Shown here: in pieces, positions 32,912 to 43,802 of the stretch
How the letters are laid out: every line of letters starts with the position of its first letter
How positions within the stretch are numbered: the stretch's first letter is position 1
From: Eunapius fragilis
Lineage: Eukaryota; Porifera; Demospongiae; Spongillida; Spongillidae
Length of the DNA stretch: 64,000 nucleotides
Reading direction: 5' to 3'
Assembly (NCBI GenBank): GCA_963681505.1
Contig: OY811976.1
Location: 7,135,467 to 7,199,466, forward strand
Program-made: the position numbers and the translations under genes
Notes under the pieces: generated by a model
The model's database searches: none
Told to the model about the DNA's origin: nothing
What the model saw: only the letters and a program-made list of their open reading frames with translations

Positions 32912-34215
32912 AATGCCTTCGCGTAATCAAAGGAGGTTATCTAAGCAACGAGCGGAATACCTCCAAAAGCAAGACGAGAACAAGGCTAAAGCCCGAGCGC
33001 TCTATAAGGCCAATCCCGATCAGAAGGCCTCTGTACCGACAGCTACGAGGCCGATCCCGAAAAGATGAAGGCCTCTCTATGCGACAGCTACAAGGCCGAT
33101 CCCGAAAAGATAAATGCCTCTGTACGCGACAGCTCAGTGTTGCCGCGGTCCGACCGGGACCGACGGTCCGGACCGCAGTCCTCGCCATTTTTAGCTGGAC
33201 CGCGAGCCTCGGTCCTTATTATTTTCATTCACGGACGGTCACGGACGGTCACGGTCCAAGCAGTACTGGACCGACGGTCTGACCGCGGTCCCCCTCGTAC
33301 CCACGCCTAAATACGCATGGCATTCACATGGCGTGCACGTGATCTATTGGTGCCCTGCTTTTAAAAAATATTTTGAGTGTGCGTATTATTAAACTAGGAT
33401 GAGTACCGATTCTTATGCCACCAGTAGTGCTAGTGAAAGTCAAGAACCCGAAATAGGAGGAGAGATGATGGTTGTAGAGGGTTCCTATTATCCCATTATA
33501 TCAGTGCTTGCAAAAAAAATACTTGGCCATCCCCGCTTCATCAGCTTCCTCTGAAAGGGTTTTTTCCACGGCCAAAAACATAACCGACAAAAAAAAGATG
33601 GCGCCTGCTTCCAGAAAGACTTCACAAGACCATTTTTTTACGCCACAATCAATACTTCTGGAAATAGCATTGTTTTTTCAGACTTTGTACTTTGTTGTAT
33701 GTTTCATAATGTGTGTGTGTATGTATGTGTTGTCATTGTTGCATTTGTATTGCCTTTCTTGGATTTATATTATCAGCATTGTGGACCGCGGTCCGACCGT
33801 CGGTCCGACCGACGGTCACGGTCCTGGATTGTTTGATTTGTGCACGGTCGCGGTCCGGTCACGGTCTGGCTACTTAGGTTTGACCGCGGTCCACGGTCCA
33901 CTGAAAAGTAGTGGACCGCGGCAACACTGCGACAGCTACAAGGCCGATCCCGACAAGAAGGCCTTTGTACCGACAGTTACAAGGTCCCGAAAGGAAGGCC
34001 TCTGTACGCGACAGCTGAAATACAGATATTGAATTTAAGCGTCTGCTAAAAGGCAAGAGGACCTTGAGGAGAACCGCGCTGCTAAAAGAGGACAATTTAG
34101 CTGCCATTAAGGCATCTGAAATTGGAAATTATGACCCCGCTGTCCGATCGGCTAAACGGGCTGCCGAGAGGATGCAATATCGCAGTGGTCACAGAACTAC
34201 CACTACCACCCAAAG
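32912..34215 (+). pseudogene. KADPEKK-type repeat protein gene, interrupted by a hAT insertion
   Basis: Starts MPSRNQRRLSKQRAEYLQKQ, then about five repeats of a roughly 48-bp unit coding DSYKADPEKK.ASVRD-like segments, split by a 795-bp hAT element (33135-33929). It continues to a basic segment (PAVRSAKRAAERMQYRSGHR) before a good donor (GTATGT at 34216). The repeats change frame more than once near 33060 and 33980, so this copy looks dead. Proteins with such lysine-rich repeats are common in sponge genomes and often ride in transposons. Function unknown. Confidence 0.5.
33135..33929 (+). mobile_element. Internally deleted hAT transposon
   Basis: TIRs CAGTGTTGCCGCGGTCC at both ends, with an exact 8-bp duplication CGACAGCT (33127-33134 and 33930-33937). 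CGGTC/GACCG-rich subterminal repeats fill both sides. The only coding remnant, at 33525-33660 (LAIPASSASSERVFSTAKNI), is the hAT C-terminal dimerisation motif. Non-autonomous. Confidence 0.92.
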
Positions 34216-34712
34216 GTATGTCATGGGCATGTAGTATTGTACTAGCTATTGGAAGATGTGCATTTTGCACAAAACCATTCACTTCACATGTAAAGCATAC
34301 ATGCATGGTGACCCAACTGTGTGTACAGTAGTCCTTTATCTTTTGTGACCTGTCTATTGAGTCATCGTTAATCTGGTGTACAAAAAGGCTTCCTCATCTG
34401 ATGTCTAACATTACTGCACTAGCGCTGCAAGCAGGGATGAGGCGACCGACTTTGCATGAGCTCCTATGTATTGTTTGGGGGGATACCGGGTTGTCACGTG
34501 ACCCCCCCGTAGCAGGGTGTGTGTGGGAAGACCTGCGAGTAGTATCCTGTGTCGGGTTCGCGACCTGTCCTGGGTTCACAAGGTCCGATCCCCCAAGGGT
34601 CAACGAGAGATAGTGAGATGACCCCACAGACTCCCAAACATAGGAATTAGAACCTTATTGTGAGGGAAAATACACGGCGATAAGGTGACACAAAATGCAA
34701 CTGCATGCTAGC
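34216..34712. other. Unannotated spacer
   Basis: Includes a GC-richer stretch at 34480-34610 with a CCCCCCC run and an open 70-codon plus frame that I cannot support. No element ends seen. Confidence 0.4.
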
Positions 34713-35105
34713 TCAGTTTAGGCGGGCAATGGTTGCCATCACCGAAGTGAGGTGCTCACGTGGCGTTCTGATGTAAGAAACGAAAGCCACACTGCTCCAC
34801 CGACCAAGCGCTTGGATCGAAGTGAGCCGCCTTGCCTCAATGCCAGCCGCCGTGGCTGCTGTCGCGACCCCAATCCTGTAGCTGTTGCCAGCGTACTCGC
34901 TTGGGTTCAACGAAAGGGCTGCCAACGCCTTCCTGACCTCCAATATAAATCGTGGCTTCTGGAGGGGTACCAGGTCCTTTGTGAGGAAGAAAGGACTGAC
35001 GGAGGTGCCCCTTACCGCTATAAACGCCAGCGTTGCTGAGATGGTGCAGATGTCGTTGTGCGAGGGACCGATAAAGACATGATCGCATTTGGCGAAGCTG
35101 ACTCG
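34713..35105 (-). pseudogene. Tyrosine-recombinase fragment, DIRS- or Crypton-like fossil
   Basis: The minus frame ends in a segment with LGRWSSVAFVSYIRTPREHL, the C-terminal signature of eukaryotic transposon tyrosine recombinases. The N-terminal part is missing where the hAT element at 35106 begins. Broken; treated as a fossil. I cannot tell DIRS from Crypton origin. Confidence 0.55.
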
Positions 35106-37848
35106 CATGGCCGTAGTCAATCACAAAAATTTGGGGGGGCTAATTAATATTCATGATCTTGATGAAACGATGCATACATAAGTATGACACTTATGTACAG
35201 TATGCATTAAACGGCAAATGTTCCAATTACAGTGTGGCGGCTTGAATTATGGCTTACGAAGTCATTTGCCACTGCTTGAAGGTCTAACATATCTGTATCA
35301 TCTTTATGCACATGTAAGATCATGCACCAGTTTAACCGAGTCTGATGCATGGTACTCCTCAGCCATGTCTTCAAGCGCCTAAGGGCACTAAACGTTCGTT
35401 CACTAGCTGCATTTGTTGCTGGCATTACAATAATAAATTTTGCAAGCTTAAATACCTCTGTGTATAGCTGACGTTGAGCTGAATTGAGTTGTTGCAGAAA
35501 TTGAATTATACTTTTTAAGTTCAAACCACCAGTCTGACTATGAACTTCAAAGGGAAGATTGCAGTGCAAAACAGACAACTGGATAGCCAGACGCTCAAGA
35601 TCAAAGTCCTTCCCGTACAGATCTAAAATTTCATTGCATTCATTTGGTTTGCATTTAGGATCACAAAGGAGCTCCTCTAATTTGCACAAAACTTTGTATC
35701 CATCTTGATCGAATCGCCGCTTAATGGCACTAACAGTATAATCAATGACTTCATAGTATACCATTCGGTATTTAGCTTCAACAGAATTTTGAGCCTCAGA
35801 AACCGATGTACCAACCTCAAACCGTTTTTGTACTTTTCGGTGGCGTGAAAGCACTGGATCTCCAATTTGAATACTGCAATGTTCACGTTTTGTTTCAACC
35901 GATTGCCAGAAAGAGGTGAAGGATTCATCTGATCTAATGCTTTGTATGGTTGCAACTGTCATTTTCATGAGGCTTTGACCATCAGAGGCTGATACAGAGG
36001 ACCCCTGTAGTGCTTTTGATAGGTTATCTGCCATGTTCAGTACTATTCTGCCTAGCTCTACACCAAAGAAGAAGTCAAATGTCTCCATTTGCTTTGCAAC
36101 CCCTCCTATGCGAGCTCGCATTTCACTGTCACTCACTACTTCTTTGGCTTGACTCCATGTTTCTACCAATGCTTCATAATTCTCTGATATGGAAGTCAAA
36201 GCTGATGCTCTAACAGTCCAACGAGTAGGACATAGCAACCGAATTCCGGGTACATCAAGACCAATATCGTTTTTGACTTTTTCAAAGATCACTTGTCGTC
36301 TGGGAGATTTTTTAATCAGTTTTGCCATTTCTTCAACTGTGTCCAATGTATCTCGAAGAATTTTATTACCTTTGATGGCTTCTTGTACAGCTAAATTTAG
36401 TGAATGACCATAGCAATGTGTGTATAATGCTCTCCTCTCTTTTGCTAACAAATTGGTACTTACTCCAGTTCTGCAGCCAGCCATCGAACTTGCCCCATCA
36501 TAGCACTGTCCACGACAGTTCTCAAGAGGGAGAGACAGTCGCAGCAAAATGTCTTCAATGGTTCGAGTGATGCGTTCAGCTGTGGTATCATCCATAGAGT
36601 GTAGACCAATAAACTCTTCATGGCTAACAAGCTGATCATCCACAAAGCGAAGACAAAGGACAAGTTGTTCTGTATTTGATATATCTGTTGTTTCATCTGC
36701 CATAATGGTATAATACTGTCCTGCAAGCCTTCCAGCAACTTTCCTAAGAACAGAAAGTCCCATGATTTGTAGAAGCTCGTTCTGGATTTCAGGGCAAATA
36801 AATCTATCCCGTGATTTTTGCAGCCATGTGTCAAAGCCTGGCACCTCCTGTTTCCTTAGAAACGACAATTGCATAAAATTACTGTCTACTTCACCCCTGA
36901 TGCCATTCAAATGATCATCACTGTTTGTGTAAGTTCCACGTAAGGCTAATCCTTGACAAGCCAAGAACTGAATAGAGGAAATGATGGCAAGAAAACATTT
37001 ACGATTAAGGGCCATCTGCTCTGCATGATCAACACTAAGCTTGTCTCCTACATCCATGCCTACTGTTTTAGCAGCTGTGATCATCATCAAGGCATGAAGG
37101 TGGCAAGCAGATCTCTCGTGCTTACTGAATTTTTCTACTGCCTTTTTCCAGTTACAGAAACCCAAGGCAGAGAAAATAGTATCCATATATCCAGTCATTG
37201 GCATCTTTCGCTCAACAGCTGTTGCACAATAGAAGCATAAAACAACATCCTCATCTTCAAGATAGTGCAGCCATGGATGGCTATCATACCATGTGGCGGA
37301 AAAGCCACGTCGTTGAGTGCCAAATTGTCTCAGTGGGAATTTTTTGAGCCTTGGCTGATTGGGAGATGCAGGAAGGATTCGAGCTGGGAGACATGATACT
37401 AGGCTTGATGGCAAATGACTGGCACTGCTACTGGGACTTGCCCCAGTCTCTGCATAAGGAGTGCTGGTGTCTGAGTGGGACACAATAGTGCAGGCTGGAA
37501 GCTTCGTTTGAGCTGGGAGACTGCTGCTAGTTTCTGCACCAGGCATAGTAGTGCAGGCACGGGAAGAAACACCTAAAGTTGGAAGATCAGGATTTGGAAG
37601 TTCCATATTATGATCTTTCAACTTCCTGGAAGGCTGCTTTGTGACGTACTTCAAAATGGACATCGTGGAATGATTGTTCGACGGTTGACCACACTTTCTC
37701 GTTCTAAATTTACGGGCGGCATGCAATACCGGAATGTGTTCAATTTGTCGTACCGCACGTACTATAAGATCAACGTGTATCCTATATGCTGGACCAAAAT
37801 TTTGGGGGGGCTTAAGCCCCCCCAAGCCCCCCCCTTACTACGGCCTTG
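35106..37848 (-). mobile_element. Full-length ZMYM1-type hAT transposon
   Basis: The left end reads CATGGCCGTAGTCAATCAC then TTTGGGGGGGCT. The right end inverted reads CAAGGCCGTAGTAAGGGGGG with further G/C runs. One long transposase frame fills the interior. The left end abuts and truncates the recombinase relic. An 8-bp target duplication is not obvious, so the outer bases are approximate. Confidence 0.7.
35207..37663 (-). CDS. hAT transposase, ZMYM1/TTF-type
   Basis: An uninterrupted 818-codon frame from the start MSILKYVTKQPSRK. The frame is open 54 codons further upstream, but that part overlaps the TIR. A Ser/Pro-rich linker comes first. A TTF-type zinc finger lies at about 110-200 (WYDSHPWLHY, CFYC, NWKKAVEKFSKHERSACH). 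The catalytic DUF4371 region follows with MADETTDISN and CYDGASSMAG, each carrying an acidic catalytic residue. The C-terminal hAT dimerisation motif is PATNAASERTFSALRRLKTW (about 730-760). It cuts and pastes its own element. No stop or frameshift was seen, so it may still be active. Human ZMYM1 and similar genes are domesticated relatives. Confidence 0.9.
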   Translation of the reverse strand: MSILKYVTKQPSRKLKDHNMELPNPDLPTLGVSSRACTTMPGAETSSSLPAQTKLPACTIVSHSDTSTPYAETGASPSSSASHLPSSLVSCLPARILPASPNQPRLKKFPLRQFGTQRRGFSATWYDSHPWLHYLEDEDVVLCFYCATAVERKMPMTGYMDTIFSALGFCNWKKAVEKFSKHERSACHLHALMMITAAKTVGMDVGDKLSVDHAEQMALNRKCFLAIISSIQFLACQGLALRGTYTNSDDHLNGIRGEVDSNFMQLSFLRKQEVPGFDTWLQKSRDRFICPEIQNELLQIMGLSVLRKVAGRLAGQYYTIMADETTDISNTEQLVLCLRFVDDQLVSHEEFIGLHSMDDTTAERITRTIEDILLRLSLPLENCRGQCYDGASSMAGCRTGVSTNLLAKERRALYTHCYGHSLNLAVQEAIKGNKILRDTLDTVEEMAKLIKKSPRRQVIFEKVKNDIGLDVPGIRLLCPTRWTVRASALTSISENYEALVETWSQAKEVVSDSEMRARIGGVAKQMETFDFFFGVELGRIVLNMADNLSKALQGSSVSASDGQSLMKMTVATIQSIRSDESFTSFWQSVETKREHCSIQIGDPVLSRHRKVQKRFEVGTSVSEAQNSVEAKYRMVYYEVIDYTVSAIKRRFDQDGYKVLCKLEELLCDPKCKPNECNEILDLYGKDFDLERLAIQLSVLHCNLPFEVHSQTGGLNLKSIIQFLQQLNSAQRQLYTEVFKLAKFIIVMPATNAASERTFSALRRLKTWLRSTMHQTRLNWCMILHVHKDDTDMLDLQAVANDFVSHNSSRHTVIGTFAV

Positions 37849-37989
37849 TATTATATACCTCAGCGCATGCATATGTATATATGTTGGCTAAACTATCAAT
37901 CCCACAGCCGATAATCGTTACGTCATGCTGGTCTGGGGACGAGATTAATGCTCATACTATATACGCTAGTTGCGAGAGTATGTATACTC
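37849..37989. other. Junction between two hAT elements
   Basis: Holds a segment (ACCTCAGCGCATGCATATGT, 37857-37876) that recurs inverted right after the next hAT element at about 39312-39331. This suggests an inversion or a shared target. Confidence 0.6.
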
Positions 37990-38162
37990 AATGGCGGATA
38001 CCGTGAGGGGGGGGGGGGGGGGGGGGGGGGTTTCCAGGGGTTGGAAACCCCCCCCCCCCCCTCGGAACGGATTATGAATATAATTAAACAATGAATTAAA
38101 CAATGAATATTATTAGATAACACGTGCCGTTTTAATCACTTTGGTTCTCACGAGCTATTACA

Positions 38163-38217
38163 ATGAAGCGTTCGAGATCGGCGTCACTGTTTGCGTACTT
38201 TTCCAAGAGATCAAAAG
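38163..38217 (+). pseudogene. hAT transposase N-terminal exon
   Basis: MKRSRSASLFAYFSKRSK ends at a GTAGGT donor. The Lys/Arg-rich start with an SxF..F motif is how many ZMYM1-like hAT proteins begin. The zinc finger and DDE parts that should follow are absent. Confidence 0.5.
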
Positions 38218-38390
38218 GTAGGTCAGTTTTTCGATGCGTCATGTACCACGATGCCCTTCCAGTTGTGTTCTTGATGTTACACGTTGGATTTTCATGTTTA
38301 CCATGCATAATTATCCTAATAGTTACTTCGATGCTGATGACACGCATGAGTTAAAACCATCACGGCGAGAGTACTGAAGACTGCTATCGT

Positions 38391-38925
38391 ATGAATGTAA
38401 CTGCACCTTTTATAGACCACCTCCTGCAAGAACTTTTAACACGCTTTGAGCAGGAGAATAGAGTTGGCGGCAAGGACATATTTACTCTAGTCCCTGCAGC
38501 AATTATAAATGAGGGTAATTTGACTGACCTAGCCAGTAGGTTACAGTTTTGGGAAATAGAAATGCCATCGCCATCATCATTGCTATCAGAATTAAAACTT
38601 TGGAAGAAGTTCTGGGAACAATATTATGAAAAGTTGCTTACCAGAAAATATTGCCAATTGCCTCAAAGAGGCTGATAGGGATGTGTATCCAAATATTTCT
38701 ACACTCTTAACAATTGGATGAAGCTGAAAGATCATTTTCTGGTTTAAGGCGCATCAAGACATTTCTACTATACGTAGTTCCATGGGTATCGAGAAGCTAG
38801 CTGGCTTGGCACTTATGCACCTCCACAACGATTTGATTATTGACGAAGATAAAATTTGTCAGTTATTTAAAAGCAAGCATCATAGAAGGATGTTTCAGTC
38901 ATGCTTGTTATTTGAATCAGCTTAA
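38391..38925 (+). pseudogene. hAT transposase C-terminal fragment
   Basis: Plus frames code IDHLLQELLTRFEQENR, a helical region, then DVYPNISTLL and the dimerisation motif EAERSFSGLRRIKTF, IEKLAGLALMHLHNDL and SKHHRRMF. A stop at 38674 and frame changes near 38680-38760 make it dead. Confidence 0.7.
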
Positions 38926-39479
38926 TGTGTGTTTATTCTGCATGTAACTGTTAAGTTTTTACTACGATCTTTTTATTATCTATATATACTCTGATGATAT
39001 TCAACGGTACATCGCATACAATAAACGGATACCAGCCATAATGGCATTGAATTTGTGACTGTTCTCACTTCTCACGCACTTCAGTGTCCAATACTATATA
39101 GCTAGAGCTCAGCCTCTCACGCAGAAATCCTATAACTACAGTCAGGGATCGCAGTAACGAATTCGATTGTGTTTTCTCGCTAACGTTTCGGCTGTAAACA
39201 GTAGTTCCTAGTATGCATTCCTCTTGCCACGAATGATCACGCCCTTTCATTAATTATTCATATTGAACCCCCCCCCCCCCCCCGTCGCTGAAATCCTGCG
39301 TCCGCCCCTGTATACATATGCATGCGCTGAGGTATATATATAAGAGCTAGCTACATCAGAGTTAATAATTCCTGGCTACATGTACATGTAGGTAAATATG
39401 AATGAGCCAATGCGGTTAATAGTTGATTTAAGCAGTGTGTATATAGTGCGATAGAGTTGATATGTTCCGTACGGATGCC

Positions 39480-39665
39480 CAACATTGCCGGTTACGTAAC
39501 CGGATGCCGGTTGTGTAACCGGCTGTCCGGTTATGTAACCGGCTGTCCCGTTTCACTGCATTATATAATAGCTGTCCGGTTACACAACCGGCTGTCCCGT
39601 TGCGTAACCGGCTGTCCGGTTGTGTAACTGGCTGTCCGTTGTGTAACCGGCTGTCCGTTATTTAA
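39480..39665. repeat. Subterminal palindromic repeats of the Ginger-like element, left
   Basis: About eight roughly 20-bp units built on CCGGTTGTGTAACCGGCTGT. Each unit contains a 16-bp near-palindrome, CCGGTTRYGTAACCGG. Variants keep the symmetry. Likely integrase/transposase-binding sites. Confidence 0.85.
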
Positions 39666-39959
39666 TATCTATGAATATTTATCTATGCACAACTCATGCA
39701 GGTTGTTTTTATTGGTAAGGCCTGATATAACCGGCCATCTGTATGGATGTGACTATTGCACATTTATGGGAAGATGTTCTGTCATACTGAGAAGATGACA
39801 ATGTATGCTTATGGACACTAGTAATAACTGATGATGTTGTATAATGCTGACATGAGGCTTACAACTGCCCAGTGCATAGCATAATGCAGCAGAAATATTA
39901 ATATACATGTACTAAGACTGTTGCAAATAGTGATAATCAGTTTATACTCTATTGCACGA

Positions 39960-40800
39960 AGGGCAGTTCCACATTGACGCTGGCATATATCACATTGAAT
40001 CGTTTTTGAGCCATCATTAATATGCCGGCAAATACAGTATACTGGTATGTTCTTCCTGATAGATGCCTTAGGAAGTCTACTTGCAGAAGTTGGGAAGGCA
40101 GTCATCACTCCGTCCTCAATACTTTTCAAATATGCTTCCTCATTGCATTCTGTTTATACAATAGAACTGCTGGATCTTGTCCATTACAAATGGAAGTGAT
40201 ATACGCCAGAGCAAATAATCCACAGTCATGTGATCCTTCCTGCAGTTGAACATCTACAAACTCAACAGAAAATTGGTTTTCTTGTGTTTGAAGTAGGGCA
40301 CTCATAAGCTTCAGGGTAGGCTTGGGAAGCTCTTTACCTCCATTGCAGTCAAATTAAGATTTTGATGCTGGCTTTTTGGCAACCAACAGTGGATAGAGCA
40401 ATCCAATGATTTTTATTCACATTTATGAACTGCACAAACTGCTCCTGTGGTGGAATCATGGAAAAATTCTGGCTAAGTGCAGGTGGTTGAAAGCCATCTA
40501 TGGATGGGTGCTGCTGTTTCAGCATATATTGTGCAGCGGTGATTATAAGATCATCTAGCCAGCTTTTTGGAGATGCAAGTATTGCCTTGTGGTACATTGT
40601 CAGTTGAACAGTACAGATAGTAACCCAGGTGTCTTCATCATCTCCACTCAATTCTGCTGTTAAATCTATCTTGCACAAGGGTTTTGTGTGATCACCATTA
40701 GTGCAAGAATGTCCTGGGTGACAACGAGCAGAGCAGGACGATTTGTTCTTGTTGCAGCAGCAATACTTTGCACTGTTGCATCTCGTTTTGCATGCACATG
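39960..40800 (-). CDS. Ginger-like: Ulp1-type protease and PHD-like finger (part)
   Basis: The minus frame from about 40804 starts with cysteine clusters, then SWLDDLIITAAQYMLKQQHP and FINVNKNHWIAL, which carries the catalytic His of Ulp1/SENP-type cysteine proteases. A second stretch on the minus strand near 40190-40260 supplies EGSHDCGLFALAYITS with the Gln/Cys region of the active site. Near 40020-40110 VYCICRHINDGSKTIQCDIC is a PHD-like zinc finger. Ginger elements are known to carry both modules. The pieces are separated by short gaps or introns that I did not resolve. Confidence 0.65.
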
Positions 40801-40810
40801 ACAATGATGC

Positions 40811-41480
40811 TTAGGTATCCAAGAAAGGAGTTTTGTTGCTAGAAGATGGTGGCGATAATTTCATAGGTGATGCAGGTGTACAATTCTTGTTTTTGCAGTT
40901 ATCCCCTTTATGGCAGTGTGAGGTGCATTCAATTTTATTCTTCTTGCAAGGGCACCGTTGTGTGCTGCAGCCAGCTGTGCACTTGCACCTATTCATTGAA
41001 AATGCACTCCATGGCGTACTTTCTTTTGAAGCTGCTCGAAGTGACACACTAGTAGAATTTTCCCATCCTTTCACAGATAGACAGAGAGTCCCTTCAAAAA
41101 TTTCCAGATCACAAGCAGAGTAGCATTTATTCAACACCCCTGACTTGCACCGCAAGCGGTACATGGCACATGCCGTTCCAATCACCTGTACAATTATGCA
41201 CGGCAGTCTATTTAGGTCAGTGGAAGCCCGATCAATGCGAGGAATTCTCACAGTAACACAATCTCCTACATGAAATTCTTTAACTTTGTGCTTAAGGTTG
41301 TATTTTACCATCATCCTATTAGCATTTTTCAAATATTATTTGTCTGCAATCTGGCGAACAGGCAAGTGCTTCTCAGTAGTAGCCAAAACCCTTGAACTGG
41401 ATATCATTAAAGCCACCTATACATCGAAAGGAACCAGAAAGATTAATCAGGATCAAAACATATATTGAGGCACTTACTTG
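40811..41480 (-). CDS. Ginger-like: CXC region after the integrase (part)
   Basis: Residues reading VGDCVTVRIPRIDR are the post-integrase domain usual in this family. A duplicated cysteine array follows (CKCTAGCSTQRCPCKKNK, then SHCHKGDNCKNKNC), like a CXC/tesmin motif, and continues into the next block (SCACKTRCNSAKYCCCNKNK). An AG acceptor near 41419 opens this exon. A TAA soon after it makes the exon start doubtful. Confidence 0.6.
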
Positions 41481-42160
41481 TACTTTGTTGTTACCATTTT
41501 CATCACTATCACTGTCATGACCATCACATTTTTCTGAATCAAAGGAGTACTGGTAGACAGAAAGATCGCTTGCAGCAGTGGTTTTGTTTCTCACCTCAAA
41601 ATTGCTTTCTAACTCCCTTGCAATAGTGCCCACATAAGTACCTTCCGTTTCCTTTTCCATCAAATTGTCCTCATCTTCTTCCTCTCCATCATCCTTGTCT
41701 ACATCCCCACTGTCCTTTGATATTTTCTCATCATCCTCTTCTTTTTTTCTCATCCTCATCTTCTTTTTCCTCATCTTTTTCCTCATCTTCTTTTTCCTCA
41801 TCTTCTTTTCCCTCATCCTCATCTTTTTTTCCCTCATCTTCTTTTTCCTCATCCTCATCTTCATTCTCCTCCTCATGCACTTCGTTTTCATCACGCTCCT
41901 CTTCGTTTTCAACATCCTCCTTTTCTTTCTCCTCTTCATCCTTTTCTGTTCCCTCATCCTCCCCTTCATTTCCTTCATAATCCTGTTCTTTGTCTTTCGT
42001 CCCTTCCTCTGATTTATCTCTGTCACAAGGCTTCAAAACATCTTCATCAAGCTGTCCCCGAAAGTTGACATCTGGAACAAAAATTGCCCTCGGAGGTTGG
42101 CCAAATACTAACGTTTGCTTGGTGGTGTCATGAACCTGAGTGTTCATTGTATCTGCAATG
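41481..42160 (-). CDS. Ginger-like: integrase C-terminal exon with acidic tail
   Basis: After an AG acceptor near 42153 the minus frame gives TMNTQVHDTTKQTLVFGQPP, the end of the integrase region. A 70-residue run of almost only Glu, Lys and Asp follows, coded by a degenerate (TTC/CTT)n-type tract. It ends near a GTAAGT donor at about 41481. The acidic run also keeps other frames open, which are artefacts. Confidence 0.6.
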
Positions 42161-42202
42161 ACATAAAACATAATAACATTTACAACATAGAAAAACATTG
42201 GA

Positions 42203-42600
42203 TCACTTACACACAATATGTGGAAGCCATTGAGACCATGGTGGGGATTGATCGCCACATTCAACAACTTTGGCACTGATCATTCTTTCAAGTGTGTAGT
42301 GTGCTTGTTCAACTAATCCTTGAGATTGGGGATGTCGCGGACGACCACTGATTAACCGCACATGACCTGGCCATGTGGACATTACATCTTCAATGAGTTT
42401 GTTTACAAATTCTTTGCCATTATCACTGTGAATGATAGCAGGCAAGCCAAACACAGGGAAAGCATAGTTGTGCAATGCTTATACACATGGTTTGCCTTCT
42501 TTTTTCAAGAGGAAATGCAAAATTAAACTTTCCATGATGTGTAATATCCAGTTGCATCCATTATGTGGCATATGCCTCATATCAATCAGATCGATCTACA
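42203..42600 (-). CDS. Ginger-like: integrase catalytic core (part)
   Basis: The minus strand codes DLIDMRHMPHNGC (first Asp), IIHSDNGKEFVNK (second Asp) and QGLVEQAHYTLERMI (Glu), so all three DDE residues are visible. One in-frame stop lies near 42480. The foldback element begins 5 bp to the right, so the upstream part of the exon is cut off. Confidence 0.75.
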
Positions 42601-42604
42601 GATA

Positions 42605-43800
42605 TGGGAAAGTTTCCGAGAAAAGGGACCTAGCGTGTATTATAAAAAAGCATAATAAAAATGCACCACGTTTGAAATGCTATAACTTCCGAATGGTTAA
42701 CGCTACCGTCTTCCTATTTTCAGCACTTTATAATACACCATTTCTCTATGATAAAATACATTTTGGGATCTTGAACATGCTCCATGCCAGTGTCGCGATG
42801 TCCGATACCCCTTGGGGTTCAAACTCCCCATATCTTTCGGCAGGAAATCTCAATTCATTCCAAAATTGATTTATACGTAGAGGGATCCTGTGCCTATCGA
42901 TTTGTCCTGTTCGTTAATTTTTACATTACCCGTTACAAAGATATTGCTTTGCAAAGTAGGGACATATTTCCCGCTCGATTCGCGCCATTCTATGGCCAGA
43001 GACATCATGAATATTAATCTCTTCCTGTTGATAACCTATTACCACGCCTACAAGACCCTATTGCGTGATGGCGTTGCACATCGATCGTTGATTTGCTGTA
43101 CAGCATACGGTAAGTTAAGATTGTCAACGTTCTTCGATGTAGGCACAGATAAGGCAGCATGGTGCCGTATAACACGAGTGGAGACGAGCCGACTCGTTAA
43201 TTTGGTTGCAACGGTTAGGCCGGTACGATATTCAGGTCGAGGACAAAGACGGCGTGCATGGTTGAGAGCGTTGATGCTGATGACGATGGTAATTATGGCA
43301 ATTTCGATGGTTATGATTGACGACAACGATGTTGACAATAAATTTGATGACGGCGAGTCCAAGGTGAAGTCAGAGATGGTGAAGTGATGGTGGTAATGAA
43401 GGTGTTAATTGTAATGGAAGTATATAATGATAATGATGATGATGATGATGATGTGGTGGTGGCCCAGGTGTGCGTTAAAACTAGAAAAACCCGTCCAGCT
43501 GAATGTCTACCTCACTAGAGAGGGTTACTGCAAAATAGCTGCTCAATGAAGTACGGTGATATGCTCGCATTATAGATTGGCCAAGAAAACCAAAATGGTG
43601 CTGAGACAAGGGCATAGGTCCTCATCTTGGTTTACACGTCCTTGTAAACTTTTGCACACACATGCATTGTTACTAGTACACCATTGTATGGCGTATTCTT
43701 GTACAAACACACACACATGCACATACATATCTTCACCCATATATACACAAGCATTATGTTCCATTTAACTGCTTGTATGTGATCTGTACCCCACTACTCT
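42605..43800. repeat. Unique part of left foldback arm
   Basis: Inverted copy of 48370-49556. A 165-codon frame (42890-43387; MPIDLSCSLIFTLPVTKI start) is identical in both arms, but this follows from arm identity and is no proof of a gene. A (GAT)n run lies at 43425-43455. Confidence 0.85.
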
Positions 43801-43802
43801 AG

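Larger units (their letters stand above)
37990..39308 (+). mobile_element. Internally deleted hAT element with poly-G/C ends
   Basis: The left end is CAATGGCGGATACCGTGAGG followed by long G and C runs. The right end inverted is CAGGGGCGGACGCAGGATTT after a C run, a typical ZMYM1-type hAT terminus. Inside are an N-terminal exon and a C-terminal piece of a hAT transposase with the middle missing. Confidence 0.65.

Noticed and set aside
36460-36834. A 124-codon minus frame inside the hAT transposase
   Set aside because: Out-of-frame shadow of the 818-codon transposase.
41665-42012. Ser- and Phe-rich plus-strand frames
   Set aside because: They are the antisense of the Glu/Lys-rich tail of the Ginger-like protein.
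42890-43387. A 165-codon frame identical in both foldback arms, taken as a conserved gene
   Set aside because: Identity is explained by the arms being copies of each other. There is no independent evidence of coding.
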